A DNA stretch of 64,000 nt from positions 96,731 to 160,730 of the forward strand of contig NZ_JYMT01000020.1 in NCBI RefSeq assembly GCF_000938305.1, given 5' to 3'. This document shows, one piece after another, positions 1-10,459 of the stretch; the stretch's first letter is position 1, and the number at the start of each line of letters is the position of its first letter. This DNA comes from Bradyrhizobium sp. LTSP885 (GTDB taxonomy: Bacteria > Pseudomonadota > Alphaproteobacteria > Rhizobiales > Xanthobacteraceae). The position numbers and the translations under genes are program-made. The notes beneath the pieces were generated by a model. That model saw only the letters and a program-made list of their open reading frames with translations, was not told the origin of the DNA and did no database searches.

Positions 1-202
1 ACTCGCGGGCGAGGACAAGCGGCTGGTGCAGATTCCCGGATCGATGCCGCGGCTGTCGGCGATCCCGCCGGGCTGCCCGTTCAATCCGCGTTGCGCCTTT
101 GTCTTCGACCGTTGCCGCGTCGAGCGGCCCGAGCCTGTCAAGCATGGCACGCAAGCGGTCGCCTGCCATCTGTTCGCGCCGGCGACGGAGAGCGCGGCAT
201 GA
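1..202 (+). CDS. Oligopeptide ABC transporter ATPase, C-terminal end only (DppD-like)
   Basis: The gene enters from the left edge in the frame starting at base 2 and stops with TGA at 200-202. The 66 visible residues hold the cysteine-rich tail typical of oligopeptide/dipeptide ABC ATPases (the oligo_HPY region), with the pattern PPGCPFNPRC followed by further Cys and His residues. The nucleotide-binding core lies outside the window. Its stop overlaps the start of the next ATPase gene as ATGA, so the two are translationally coupled and probably form the DppD/DppF pair of one peptide importer whose other genes lie to the left. The family is clear; the substrate is not visible. Confidence 0.8.
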   Translation, partial: LAGEDKRLVQIPGSMPRLSAIPPGCPFNPRCAFVFDRCRVERPEPVKHGTQAVACHLFAPATESAA

Positions 203-1194
203 GCACGACGCTGATCGACGTCAAGAACCTGCGCCGCGTCTTCGACGTCTCGAAGCCATGGCTCAACCGCGTGCTCGAAGGCGGCCATCTCGAATTCCTG
301 AAGGCGGTCGACGGCGTCACCTTCGACATCAAGCGCGGCGAAACCTTTGCGCTGGTCGGTGAATCCGGCTCCGGCAAGACCACGGTCGCGCGCATGGTCG
401 TCGGCCTGCTGCCGCCGAGCTCCGGCGAAGTCGTCATCGACGGCGTCTCGATGACCAACCCGCGGCAAGCCCAGGAGCGCCGCCGTCTGCGCCGCCGCAT
501 CCAGATGATCTTCCAGGATCCCTATGCGAGCCTCAATCCGCGCTACCGGGTCGATGCCATCGTGGCCGAGCCGATCCGCGCCTTCGCGCTGATCCAGGGC
601 GAGCGCGACATCAAGGCGCGCGTCGGCGAATTGCTCTCGCTGGTCGGCCTGCACCCCGACGACGGCCTGAAATTCCCGCATGAATTTTCCGGCGGCCAGC
701 GCCAGCGCATCGCGATCGCCCGCGCGCTGGCCTCGGAAGCCGAGTTCATCGTTTGCGACGAGCCAACCTCGGCGCTCGATGTCTCGGTTCAGGCGCAGAT
801 CCTCAATTTGATGCGCGACCTGCAGGACAAGTTCGGCCTGACCTACCTCTTCATCAGCCACAACCTCGCGGTGGTCCGCCACATGGCGACCCGGATCGGC
901 GTGATGTATCTCGGCCGCATCGTCGAGATCGCCGAAAGCCGCAAGCTGTTCGATGATCCGCAGATGCCCTACACAAGGATGTTGCTCGGCGCGGTTCCCG
1001 ATCTGGCGATGTCCGGCCGCCAGCGCATTCCGGTCAAGGGTGAAATTCCCAACCCGATCGATCCGCCGCCAGGATGCGCCTTCAACCCGCGCTGCCCGCT
1101 GGCATTCGATTTGTGCCGCCAGAAGGCGCCGGATCTGATCAATGGCGTGGCCTGCCACGCCGTCAACAGCCCGGTCGCAGCTGTTCTGGCGTGA
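199..1194 (+). CDS. Oligopeptide ABC transporter ATP-binding protein (DppF/OppF-like)
   Basis: A 331-residue cytoplasmic ATPase that would energise peptide import together with the partial ATPase upstream. Visible are the Walker A motif GESGSGKTT near residue 54, the ABC signature [15 protein letters not shown], Walker B FIVCDEPTSALD, the switch histidine in YLFISHNLAVV, and the C-terminal Cys-rich PPGCAFNPRC tail of the oligopeptide branch. The ATG at 199 is chosen over an in-frame start at 91 because 91 lies inside the upstream gene and 199 makes an ATGA overlap with its stop. The N-terminal insert before the Walker A motif (SKPWLNRVL and following) is usual for OppF/DppF-type subunits. Substrate is inferred only from family and from the adjacent gamma-glutamyltransferase. 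Confidence 0.9.
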   Translation: MSTTLIDVKNLRRVFDVSKPWLNRVLEGGHLEFLKAVDGVTFDIKRGETFALVGESGSGKTTVARMVVGLLPPSSGEVVIDGVSMTNPRQAQERRRLRRRIQMIFQDPYASLNPRYRVDAIVAEPIRAFALIQGERDIKARVGELLSLVGLHPDDGLKFPHEFSGGQRQRIAIARALASEAEFIVCDEPTSALDVSVQAQILNLMRDLQDKFGLTYLFISHNLAVVRHMATRIGVMYLGRIVEIAESRKLFDDPQMPYTRMLLGAVPDLAMSGRQRIPVKGEIPNPIDPPPGCAFNPRCPLAFDLCRQKAPDLINGVACHAVNSPVAAVLA

Positions 1195-1291
1195 TCACGC
1201 GGATGCGAGCAGCCATGTGCACCAGACGGTTGGCATCCCAGGCCGCCTGTGATCAAGTGCGCCGCAACAAGCCCTTGGACGGTGAAGCCGC

Positions 1292-3097
1292 ATGAGCAAC
1301 GTCAATCCCGATCCGTTCACCACCCGGCCTGAAATCGAAGGCACATTCGGCGTCGTCACCTCGACGCACTGGATCGCCACCGCGGTCGGCATGGGGATCC
1401 TGGAAAAAGGCGGCAACGCCTTCGACGCCGGCGTCGCGGCGGCCTTCACGCTCCAGGTGGTCGAGCCGCATCTGAACGGCCCCGGCGGCGACGTCCCTGT
1501 GATCGTGCACGATATCAAGCGCGGCAAGACCGAGGTGATCTGCGGCCAGGGTCCGGCGCCGGCCAAGGCGACCATCGCGCATTACCGCAGCGAAGGCCTC
1601 GAGATGGTGCCCGGCACCGGCCTGCTCGCGGCCTGCGTGCCCGGCACGTTCGAGACCTGGATGCTGCTGCTGCGCGACTACGGAACTGTGAAGCTCCGCG
1701 ACGTGCTGGAGCCCGCGATCATCTATGCGCGCGATGGCTATCCGCTGGTCGAGCGCGCGGCCGCGACCATCCAGATCGTGGAGCAGTTGTTCCGCAAGCA
1801 CTGGACCACCTCGGCGGATGTCTATCTGCCTAATGGCGAGGTGCCGAAGCCCGGCACCATCTTCACCAACAAGCGGCTTGCGGAGACTTACATCCGCATT
1901 CTGAACGAGGCCGAGAGCGCCGGCGGCGATCGCGTCGCGCAGATCGAGCGTGCGCGCCAATCCTGGTCAAAAGGTTTTGTCGCCGAGGCGATCGACAAAT
2001 TCTGCCGCACCCAGGACGTGATGGACGTCTCGGGCTCGCCGCATCGCGGCGTGCTGACCGCCGACGACATGGCGCGTTGGCAGCCGACCATCGAAGCGCC
2101 GCTGACTTACGACTACGGCCGCTACACCGTGCAGAAGGCCGGCGTCTGGAGCCAGGGCCCGGTGATGCTGCAGCAGCTCGCGCTGCTGAAGGGCTTTGAA
2201 CTCGACGGGCTCGATCCTGTCGGTCCCGACTTCATCCATCTGCAGATCGAATGCGCCAAGCTCGCCTATGCCGATCGCGAGACATTCTATGGCGACCCGA
2301 AATTCACCGAGATCCCGATCGAAACACTCCTGTCGGACGCCTATAATGACGAACGGCGCAAGCTGATCTCAAAGGACAAGGCGTCGCTCGACTTCATTCC
2401 CGGTTCGGTCGAGGGCTTCGGTGCCGTCGTCAAGCTGCGCCGCGCGGAGGGGCATCGCGAAGCCGTCGGCGCGATGGGTGCCGGCGAGCCGACAGTCGGC
2501 CGCTTCGGCGAGGTGCGTGGCGACACCGTGCATTTCGACATCATCGACAAAGCCGGCAACATGATCTCGGCGACGCCGTCCGGCGGCTGGCTGCAATCCT
2601 CGCCCGTGATTCCCGAACTCGGCTTCTGCCTCGGCAGCCGCGCGCAGATGTTCTGGCTGGAGGAAAACCACCCGGCCGCGCTGGCACCGGGCAAGCGGCC
2701 GCGCACCACGCTGTCGCCGACCATGGCGCTGCGCGACGGCGAGCCGTATCTCGCATGGGGCTCGCCCGGCGGCGACCAGCAGGATCAGTGGATCACGCAG
2801 TTCTTCCTGCGGCACGTTCACGCCAAGATGAATCTGCAGGAGGCTATTGACGCGCCGGCCTGGCACTCCGAGCATTTCCCGATCTCGTTCTGGCCGCGCA
2901 CCGCGCGCCCCGGCGTGCTGGTGCTGGAAAATCGCGTACCGAAGCCGACCGTCGACGAATTGAAGCGGCGCGGCCATGTGGTGGAGATCGGCCCCGATTG
3001 GTCGGAAGGCCGCCTCACCGCAGCGTCGAAAGTCGGGCCTCGCCGCCGCGCCGCTGCGAACCCGCGCGGCATGCAGGGCTACGCGGCGGGCCGCTAG
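1292..3097 (+). CDS. ggt: Gamma-glutamyltransferase family protein
   Basis: A 601-residue protein of the gamma-glutamyltranspeptidase family (N-terminal nucleophile hydrolases), which cleave or transfer the gamma-glutamyl group of glutathione and similar amides. The N-terminal part has the family's GGNAFDAGVAAAF and GPGGD motifs. The predicted autoprocessing and nucleophile threonine is Thr412 in GDTVHFDIID, and the oxyanion-type glycine motif GSPGGD follows near residue 490. No clear signal peptide is seen, unlike the periplasmic E. coli enzyme, so the protein may be cytoplasmic and act on imported peptides. ATG 1292 follows a GGTGAAG ribosome-binding site. It sits between two sets of peptide ABC transporter genes, suggesting uptake and hydrolysis of gamma-glutamyl compounds (inference). 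Confidence 0.88.
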   Translation: MSNVNPDPFTTRPEIEGTFGVVTSTHWIATAVGMGILEKGGNAFDAGVAAAFTLQVVEPHLNGPGGDVPVIVHDIKRGKTEVICGQGPAPAKATIAHYRSEGLEMVPGTGLLAACVPGTFETWMLLLRDYGTVKLRDVLEPAIIYARDGYPLVERAAATIQIVEQLFRKHWTTSADVYLPNGEVPKPGTIFTNKRLAETYIRILNEAESAGGDRVAQIERARQSWSKGFVAEAIDKFCRTQDVMDVSGSPHRGVLTADDMARWQPTIEAPLTYDYGRYTVQKAGVWSQGPVMLQQLALLKGFELDGLDPVGPDFIHLQIECAKLAYADRETFYGDPKFTEIPIETLLSDAYNDERRKLISKDKASLDFIPGSVEGFGAVVKLRRAEGHREAVGAMGAGEPTVGRFGEVRGDTVHFDIIDKAGNMISATPSGGWLQSSPVIPELGFCLGSRAQMFWLEENHPAALAPGKRPRTTLSPTMALRDGEPYLAWGSPGGDQQDQWITQFFLRHVHAKMNLQEAIDAPAWHSEHFPISFWPRTARPGVLVLENRVPKPTVDELKRRGHVVEIGPDWSEGRLTAASKVGPRRRAAANPRGMQGYAAGR

Positions 3098-3110
3098 ATA
3101 GAGGCTTGAG

Positions 3111-3817
3111 ATGACCTGGTCGATCATCGCCCGCGACAGCGCCACCGGCCAGTTCGGCATCGCCGTCGCGACCCGGTTCTTCGCGGTCGGCGCGCGCGTG
3201 CCCCATATCGCCGCCGGTATCGGCGCGATTGCGACGCAGGCGATGGTCAATCCCTATTACGGCATCGACGGCGTCACACTGCTGCGCGGCGGCAACAGCC
3301 CGCACGACGTCATCGCGACGTTGCTCGCGCGCGATGCCGGACGCGAAAGCCGGCAGGTGCATATCATGGACGCCAAGGGCCGCATATCAGCGCATTCCGG
3401 CAAGGATTGCGTCGACTGGTTCGGCCATATCTCGGGCGACGGCTTTTCGATCGCCGGCAACATGCTGGCCGGGCCCGCGGTGCTCGACGACACCGCGAAA
3501 GCCTACGCTGCCAACGAAACGCTGCCGTTCGCGCAGCGCCTGATCAAGGCCATGTTCGCCGGCGAGGCGGCCGGGGGCGACAAGCGCGGCAAGCAATCGG
3601 CGGCACTCTTGATCCATGGCACGGAGGAATGGTCCGATCTCGACCTGCGGGTCGACGACCATGCCGATCCCCTGCACGAGCTGGAGCGGCTGGAGGCGGT
3701 CAGCCGCGAACGCTGGGTGCATTTCCGAAAATTCATGCCGACCCGCGACAATCCCGCCGGGATCACCGACCGTGTCATCATTGACGCCGCCATCGATGCC
3801 GCAGCGAAGAGCCAGGG

Positions 3818-3821
<4 letters not shown>
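3111..3821 (+). CDS. DUF1028 domain-containing protein (Ntn-hydrolase-like)
   Basis: A 236-residue protein matching the DUF1028 family: it opens with TWSIIARDSATGQFGIAVATRF, then GIGAIATQAMVNPYYG, and has the family's later segments around GKDCVDWFGH and GNMLAGPAVL. DUF1028 proteins resemble Ntn hydrolases and are often encoded beside peptide ABC transporters and gamma-glutamyltransferases, but their reaction is not established. The start at 3111 is preceded by GAGG with good spacing and lies 13 bases after the ggt stop. Its stop overlaps the next ATPase start as ATGA. The context points to a role in processing an imported amide or peptide (inference). Confidence 0.85.
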
Positions 3822-5898
<2,077 letters not shown>

Positions 5899-5905
5899 GC
5901 CGCGC

Positions 5906-7444
5906 ATGAACATGGGGAACGGTATGATGAGGATGCTTCTGAAGGCAGCGACCGCTGCGACCCTGTTGCTGGTGCTCGGCGCAGGCGTCCAGGCCCAAGC
6001 CCAGACCACGTTGCGCATCGGCCTTGCCGAGGATCCTGATATCCTCGATCCCTCGACCGCGCGCACCTATGTCGGCCGCATCGTGTTCGCCGCCTTCTGC
6101 GACAAGCTGTTCGACATCGACGAGAAGCTCAACATCGTGCCGCAGCTTGCGCTCTCGCACGAGACTTCCGCGGACGGCAAGGAAGTCACGATCAAGCTGC
6201 GCCCCGGCGTCAAATTCCAGGACGGCGAGCCGCTCGATGCGGAAGCCGCAAAATTCTCGCTCGACCGCCACATGACGATGCCGACCTCGTTCCGGAAGTC
6301 GGAGCTTGCCAGCGTCGATCACGTCGAGGTGGTCGATCCCCTGACCATCAAGCTGGTGCTGAAGACGCCGTACTCGCCGCTGATCGCCCAGCTCACCGAC
6401 CGCGCCGGCATGATGGTGTCGCCGAAGGCGGCCAAGGAGGCCGGCGACAAGTTCGGCCTGCATCCGGTCTGCGCCGGCCCGTACAAATTCGTCGAGCGCG
6501 TGCAGCAGGACCGCATCGTGTTCGAGAAGTTCGCCGACTACTGGAACAAGGACAACATCTTCATCGACCGCATCGTCTATTTGCCGATCGTCGACGCCAC
6601 TGTGCGGCTCGCCAATCTGAAATCCGGCGGGCTTGACCTTATCGAGCGCGTGCTGGCCACCGACATCAAGGATGTTCGCGCCGATCCGAAGCTCGTGCTG
6701 TCGACGGCGCCGGAGCTCGGCTATCTCGGCCTCACCGTCAACATCGCCAACGACAAGGCCAAGGGGCCGCTCAGCCAGTCGGAGAAGGTACGTCAGGCGC
6801 TTGACCTGTCGATCGATCGCGAGGCGCTCAACCAGGTCGTGTTCAACGGCGAGTTCACGCCGGGCAATCAGTGGGTCTCTCCGACCCATCCCTATTATCA
6901 GAAAGCGTTTCCTGTCCGTGGCGGCGATGTCGCCAAGGCCAAGGCGTTGCTGAAGGAAGCCGGTGTCACGCTGCCTGTCACGGTCGACTACATGATCCCC
7001 AAGGGCTCGGAGTATGAGGCCGTGGCTCAGGTCGTGCAGTCGATGGCGGCCGAAGCCGGCTTCGACATCAAGATCCGCGTCGTCGAGTTTGCGACCACCT
7101 TCAAGCAGGCCCAGGCCGGCGAATTCCAGGTGTTCCAGATTAACTGGAGCGGCCGGATCGATCCCGACGGTAATTCCTATGTCTTCATGCACTCAAAGGC
7201 GCCGCAGAACGACGGCGGCTATTCCAGTCCGGACGCCGACAAACTGATGGAAGACGCGCGGCTGATCGCCGATCCCGCGCAGCGCAAGGCGATCTACGAG
7301 AAGCTGGCCAAGATCCTGCTCAACGACGAGCCGATCATCTACCTGTTTCACCGCAAGCTCTTGATCGCGCACACCACCAAGGTCGAGGGCTACCGGCAGA
7401 TGCCGGACGGGCTGGTGCGCGTGGTCGGGCTGAAACTGAAGTGA
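5906..7444 (+). CDS. Peptide ABC transporter substrate-binding protein (SBP_bac_5)
   Basis: A 512-residue periplasmic solute-binding protein of the DppA/OppA family (SBP_bac_5). It begins with a Sec signal peptide (MRMLLKAATAATLLLVLGAGVQAQA, cleavage expected after AQA) and continues with the family opening TLRIGLAEDPDILDPSTA and the segment VTIKLRPGVKFQDGEPLDAE. ATGs at 5906, 5912, 5924 and 5927 are all in frame; 5906 is taken because GGAG lies upstream, but 5924 with GGGGAA just before it is equally possible. It should deliver peptide-like ligands to the two permeases downstream. With ggt and DUF1028 in the operon, a glutathione or gamma-glutamyl ligand is a reasonable guess but not shown. 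Confidence 0.9.
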   Translation: MNMGNGMMRMLLKAATAATLLLVLGAGVQAQAQTTLRIGLAEDPDILDPSTARTYVGRIVFAAFCDKLFDIDEKLNIVPQLALSHETSADGKEVTIKLRPGVKFQDGEPLDAEAAKFSLDRHMTMPTSFRKSELASVDHVEVVDPLTIKLVLKTPYSPLIAQLTDRAGMMVSPKAAKEAGDKFGLHPVCAGPYKFVERVQQDRIVFEKFADYWNKDNIFIDRIVYLPIVDATVRLANLKSGGLDLIERVLATDIKDVRADPKLVLSTAPELGYLGLTVNIANDKAKGPLSQSEKVRQALDLSIDREALNQVVFNGEFTPGNQWVSPTHPYYQKAFPVRGGDVAKAKALLKEAGVTLPVTVDYMIPKGSEYEAVAQVVQSMAAEAGFDIKIRVVEFATTFKQAQAGEFQVFQINWSGRIDPDGNSYVFMHSKAPQNDGGYSSPDADKLMEDARLIADPAQRKAIYEKLAKILLNDEPIIYLFHRKLLIAHTTKVEGYRQMPDGLVRVVGLKLK

Positions 7445-7466
7445 CGGTCGCAGCGCAGGCACAGCC

Positions 7467-8408
7467 ATGCTGAACTTCCTTGCCAAGCGGCTGGTGCAGA
7501 TCGTCCCGACGCTGTTCTTTGTCTCGCTGCTGATCTTCTCGCTGCAGCATCTGCTGCCGGGCGATCCCGCGCTGGTGATGGCTGGAGAGGAGCGCGATCC
7601 AGCCGTGATCGAGCAGATCCGCCAGCAGTATCACCTCGATCAGCCGATCCCGGTGCAGTATATCTACTGGATCAAGGGCGTGCTGTCGGGCGACTTCGGC
7701 GAGTCCTTGCGCAACAAGATGCCGGTGCTGAGCCTGATCGCGCAGAAGCTGCCGGTGACGATGCAGATCGCCGGTATGGCGATCGTGATCGCCTTCCTGA
7801 TCGGCATTCCCGCCGGCATCATCTCGGCGGTCAAGAAAGGCACCGCCTGGGACTATGGCGCCAATCTGTTTGCGCTGTGGGGCATCTCGACACCGAATTT
7901 CTGGCTCGGCATCATGCTGATCTTCCTGTTCTCGATCAAACTGGGCTGGCTGCCGGCCTCCGGCTACGTGCCGCTGAGCGAGGACTGGCGCGCCAGTCTC
8001 GCCGCGTCGATCATGCCGGCCTTCGTGCTCGGCAACGCGATCGCCGCGATCCTGATGCGGCACACCCGCAGCGCCATGCTGCAGGTCTTGGAAAGCGACT
8101 ATGTCCGCACCGCGCGCGCCAAGGGCCTGTCGGAGCGGTCGGTAATCCTCAAGCATGCGATGCGCAACGCGCTGACGCCGATCATCACGCTCGGCGCGCT
8201 CGAGCTTGGCACGCTGCTGTCGGGCGCAGTGCTGACCGAGCAGATCTTCTCGATCCCCGGCTTCGGCAAGCTGATCGTCGACGCCGTGTTCAACCGCGAT
8301 TACGCCGTGGTGCAGGGCGTGGTGCTGACCACGGCGACGATCTACATCGCGCTCAACCTGATTGCAGACATCGCCTACATCCTCGTCAACCCGCGGCTGA
8401 GGGGTTGA
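7467..8408 (+). CDS. Peptide ABC transporter permease (DppB-like)
   Basis: A 313-residue inner-membrane permease with about six hydrophobic segments. It has the DppB/OppB-type N-terminus (MLNFLAKRLVQIVPTLFFVSLLIFS, then LPGDPA) and the EAA-type cytoplasmic loop around YVRTARAKGLSERSVILKHAMRNAL that docks on the ATPases. It ends with the family's VDAVFNRDYAVVQGVVLTTA segment. It starts 22 bases after the binding-protein gene, and the next permease starts 4 bases after its stop. It forms the channel with the DppC-like protein. Confidence 0.93.
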   Translation: MLNFLAKRLVQIVPTLFFVSLLIFSLQHLLPGDPALVMAGEERDPAVIEQIRQQYHLDQPIPVQYIYWIKGVLSGDFGESLRNKMPVLSLIAQKLPVTMQIAGMAIVIAFLIGIPAGIISAVKKGTAWDYGANLFALWGISTPNFWLGIMLIFLFSIKLGWLPASGYVPLSEDWRASLAASIMPAFVLGNAIAAILMRHTRSAMLQVLESDYVRTARAKGLSERSVILKHAMRNALTPIITLGALELGTLLSGAVLTEQIFSIPGFGKLIVDAVFNRDYAVVQGVVLTTATIYIALNLIADIAYILVNPRLRG

Positions 8409-8412
8409 CGCG

Positions 8413-9300
8413 ATGACCGACACCGCCCTCGGCACGATCCCCCTCACCGCAACAGACGAGCTGGAGAGTCCGGCCCGCCGCGCCTGGCGGCGGTTGATGA
8501 AGCGCAGGGGCGCGGTCATTGGCCTTCTCGTGATTGTAATCTTCGTTCTGCTGGCGATCTTTGCGCCGCTGATCGTGCCCTACGATCCGATCGCGACGAG
8601 CTGGTCGCTGGTGCGCAAGGGCCCCTCGGCGCAGCACTGGTTCGGCACCGACGATCTCGGCCGCGACGTGCTCGCGCGCGTCGTGTTCGGCGCCCGCGCT
8701 TCGCTGCTGGCGGGCGCAATCTCGGTCGGCATCGCACTCACGATCGGCGTTCCGCTCGGGCTGCTCGCCGGCTATCGCGGCGGCTTCATCGACGCGCTGA
8801 TCGGCCGCATCACCGATGCGATGCTGGCCTGCCCGTTCCTGATCCTCGCGATCGCGCTCGCGGCCTTCCTTGGGCCCAGCCTCGGCAATGCGATGATCGC
8901 GATCGGCATTTCCGCAACGCCGGTCTTCATCCGGCTGACCCGCGGCCAGGTGATGAGCGTCAAGGTCGAGGACTATGTCGAGGCCGCGCGCGCCATGGGC
9001 AACCCGCGCTGGCGCATCGCGCTGTTTCATATCCTGCCGAACATCATGCCGGCGTTGCTGGTGCAGGCGACGCTGTCGATCGCGGCCGCGATCATCGCGG
9101 AAGCCGCGCTCTCCTTCCTCGGTCTTGGCCAGCAGCCGCCGTTGCCATCCTGGGGCAGCATGCTCAACGCCGCGCAGCGCTTCCTCACCAACGCGCCCTG
9201 GATGGCGATCTGGCCGGGGCTTGCGATCTTCCTGGTGGTGCTCAGTTTCAACCTGGTCGGCGACGGCCTGCGCGACGCGCTGGACCCGAAGGCGCGGTGA
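8413..9300 (+). CDS. Peptide ABC transporter permease (DppC-like)
   Basis: A 295-residue inner-membrane permease of the DppC/OppC type: a cytoplasmic N-terminus, a first TM (GLLVIVIFVLLAIFAPLIV), the characteristic HWFGTDDLGRDVLARVVFGAR motif, and the EAA loop YVEAARAMGNPRWRIALFHILPN. ATG 8413 follows AGGGG at about 8 bases spacing. It is the last gene of the operon; an inverted pair of intergenic repeats follows at 9332-9453 and may serve as the transcript end. Confidence 0.93.
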   Translation: MTDTALGTIPLTATDELESPARRAWRRLMKRRGAVIGLLVIVIFVLLAIFAPLIVPYDPIATSWSLVRKGPSAQHWFGTDDLGRDVLARVVFGARASLLAGAISVGIALTIGVPLGLLAGYRGGFIDALIGRITDAMLACPFLILAIALAAFLGPSLGNAMIAIGISATPVFIRLTRGQVMSVKVEDYVEAARAMGNPRWRIALFHILPNIMPALLVQATLSIAAAIIAEAALSFLGLGQQPPLPSWGSMLNAAQRFLTNAPWMAIWPGLAIFLVVLSFNLVGDGLRDALDPKAR

Positions 9301-9331
9301 TGCTTTCACCTATCACACAGCTTGTTCAAGT

Positions 9332-9453
9332 GTCGTCCCTGCGAAAGCAGGGACCCATACGCCGCGGCGGGTGTTATGAAAGGGACTCGTCGTCCTAGTG
9401 GTGCCCAACTATGAACTTCGGTGGTTATGGGTCCCTGCTTTCGCAGGGACGAC
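9332..9453. repeat. Inverted pair of palindromic intergenic repeats (family 1, CCCTGC variant)
   Basis: The left copy (from 9332) reads GTCGTCCCTGC-GAAA-GCAGGGAC, a 7-bp stem with a GAAA loop, followed by CCATAC. The right copy (9425-9453) is its inverted partner, preceded by GGTTATGG. About 70 bases of unrelated sequence separate them. The same paired design occurs at 27039-27156, 30172-30294, 33216-33355 and 48037-48158, always between genes or at a gene end. This matches a REP/BIME-like intergenic repeat. Confidence 0.85.
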
Positions 9454-9535
9454 ACTGAATCTATTGCGCAGCCACTGAGTCATACATTCACATCTTCTCA
9501 GGATGACGGGATCGGCAGAGCGCTCGCTTCTCGTT

Positions 9536-10279
9536 CTAAACCACCACCTCCCGCAACACCCTCCGGCAATCCATCTCGTATTCGAGATCGACCACCGGCG
9601 GGCGGGCGAAGTGCCAGGTCAGGCCAGAGCGCGTGGCGCCGCGGCGGACCAGTTCGTCTGCGATCACGGGATGGACATCGTGGACGGTGTAGGCCTGCAC
9701 GGCCGTGGTCTCCGTCCAGGTGAAACCGAACTGCGCAAGGCGGCGCTCCATCTCGCTCGCTGTGAAGCGAACCTTCTCCCGCCAGGCGTCAGGGCTGAGG
9801 TCACGATAGCGCACGATGCGCTCCGGATAGCTTCCCACGCCGCCCCGCGCCTCCGCGCCTCCAGCGATCACGAAGGACGGTGACGCATTCGCGCTCGGCC
9901 GCGTGAACGAGAACGCGTAGAATGACGGCTCAGACGGCGGGTCGATCTCGGGACAGACATTGCTGCGCGCCACCGGATTGGTGGTGCCGTCGAACAGGCC
10001 CCATTCGGCGAGCGTCTTGACGTAATGCTGGTTGAAGGCGCGAAAGCCGTCTTCGGTGAAGGCGGCGGGCGAGCGCAACTCGCAGGCGCAGAACGCAGTC
10101 AGCGGCCGGCTGGCGCCCTGGATGGTGGCGGCGATCCGCGCAAAGCCTTCGGCGAGCGGCACCAACTGGTCGAACCGCACCCGCTCGATCTCATAGCCGG
10201 GGCTCGCCTGCGCGCCGCTTGAATACTGGAAGACGGCGGGAATGAACCGGTAATTGCCGGCCGCGAAATCGCTCACCAT
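9536..10279 (-). CDS. Conserved protein, possibly RidA/YjgF-like
   Basis: A 247-residue soluble protein with no signal peptide or membrane segment. ATG 10279 is preceded by a strong GGAGGAA ribosome-binding site. The segment FIPAVFQYSSGAQASPGYEIERVRF, the mention of PLTAFCACELRSP, and NPVARSNVCPEI followed by PSFYAFSFTRP resemble RidA/YjgF-superfamily members, but the length suggests a double-domain or divergent form. The assignment to RidA is tentative and the substrate unknown. It stands alone between a plus-strand transporter operon and the terminator of the RND operon. A repeat lies directly upstream of its ribosome-binding site. Confidence 0.6.
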   Translation of the reverse strand: MVSDFAAGNYRFIPAVFQYSSGAQASPGYEIERVRFDQLVPLAEGFARIAATIQGASRPLTAFCACELRSPAAFTEDGFRAFNQHYVKTLAEWGLFDGTTNPVARSNVCPEIDPPSEPSFYAFSFTRPSANASPSFVIAGGAEARGGVGSYPERIVRYRDLSPDAWREKVRFTASEMERRLAQFGFTWTETTAVQAYTVHDVHPVIADELVRRGATRSGLTWHFARPPVVDLEYEMDCRRVLREVVV

Positions 10280-10301
10280 GTCTGTTCCTCCAGATCTTGT
10301 A

Positions 10302-10345
10302 GCGTTTTCGAGCGAAGTGGATTCCGGTTCGCGTGAAGAAAACGC
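10302..10345. repeat. Imperfect palindrome GCGTTTTC...GAAAACGC upstream of the RidA-like gene
   Basis: An inverted repeat with 8-bp arms (10302-10309 and 10338-10345) enclosing AGCGAAGTGG and GGTTCGCGT. From memory, this sequence type is a frequent dispersed intergenic element in Bradyrhizobium genomes; only one copy is visible here. It sits about 10 bases upstream of the ribosome-binding site of the gene starting at 10279, so it would be in its promoter or leader. Confidence 0.5.
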
Positions 10346-10401
10346 GTCAAAAGAAAAAGTCGCTTCCTGCCCTGCGCACAGACGATATTACGGCACAAAG
10401 A

Positions 10402-10435
10402 AAAGGCGGCAATGGCTTTCGCCAGCGCCGCCTTT
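10402..10435 (-). terminator. Rho-independent terminator of the RND efflux operon
   Basis: A hairpin with 9-bp outer arms AAAGGCGGC (10402-10410) and GCCGCCTTT (10427-10435) and an inner TGGC/GCCA stem with a TTTC loop. Read on the minus strand it is followed by TTTTCTTTG, a good U-tract, and it lies 25 bases after the stop of the RND permease gene. Confidence 0.8.
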
Positions 10436-10459
10436 CCTGCGAGCATGAGCCTGGAGGGC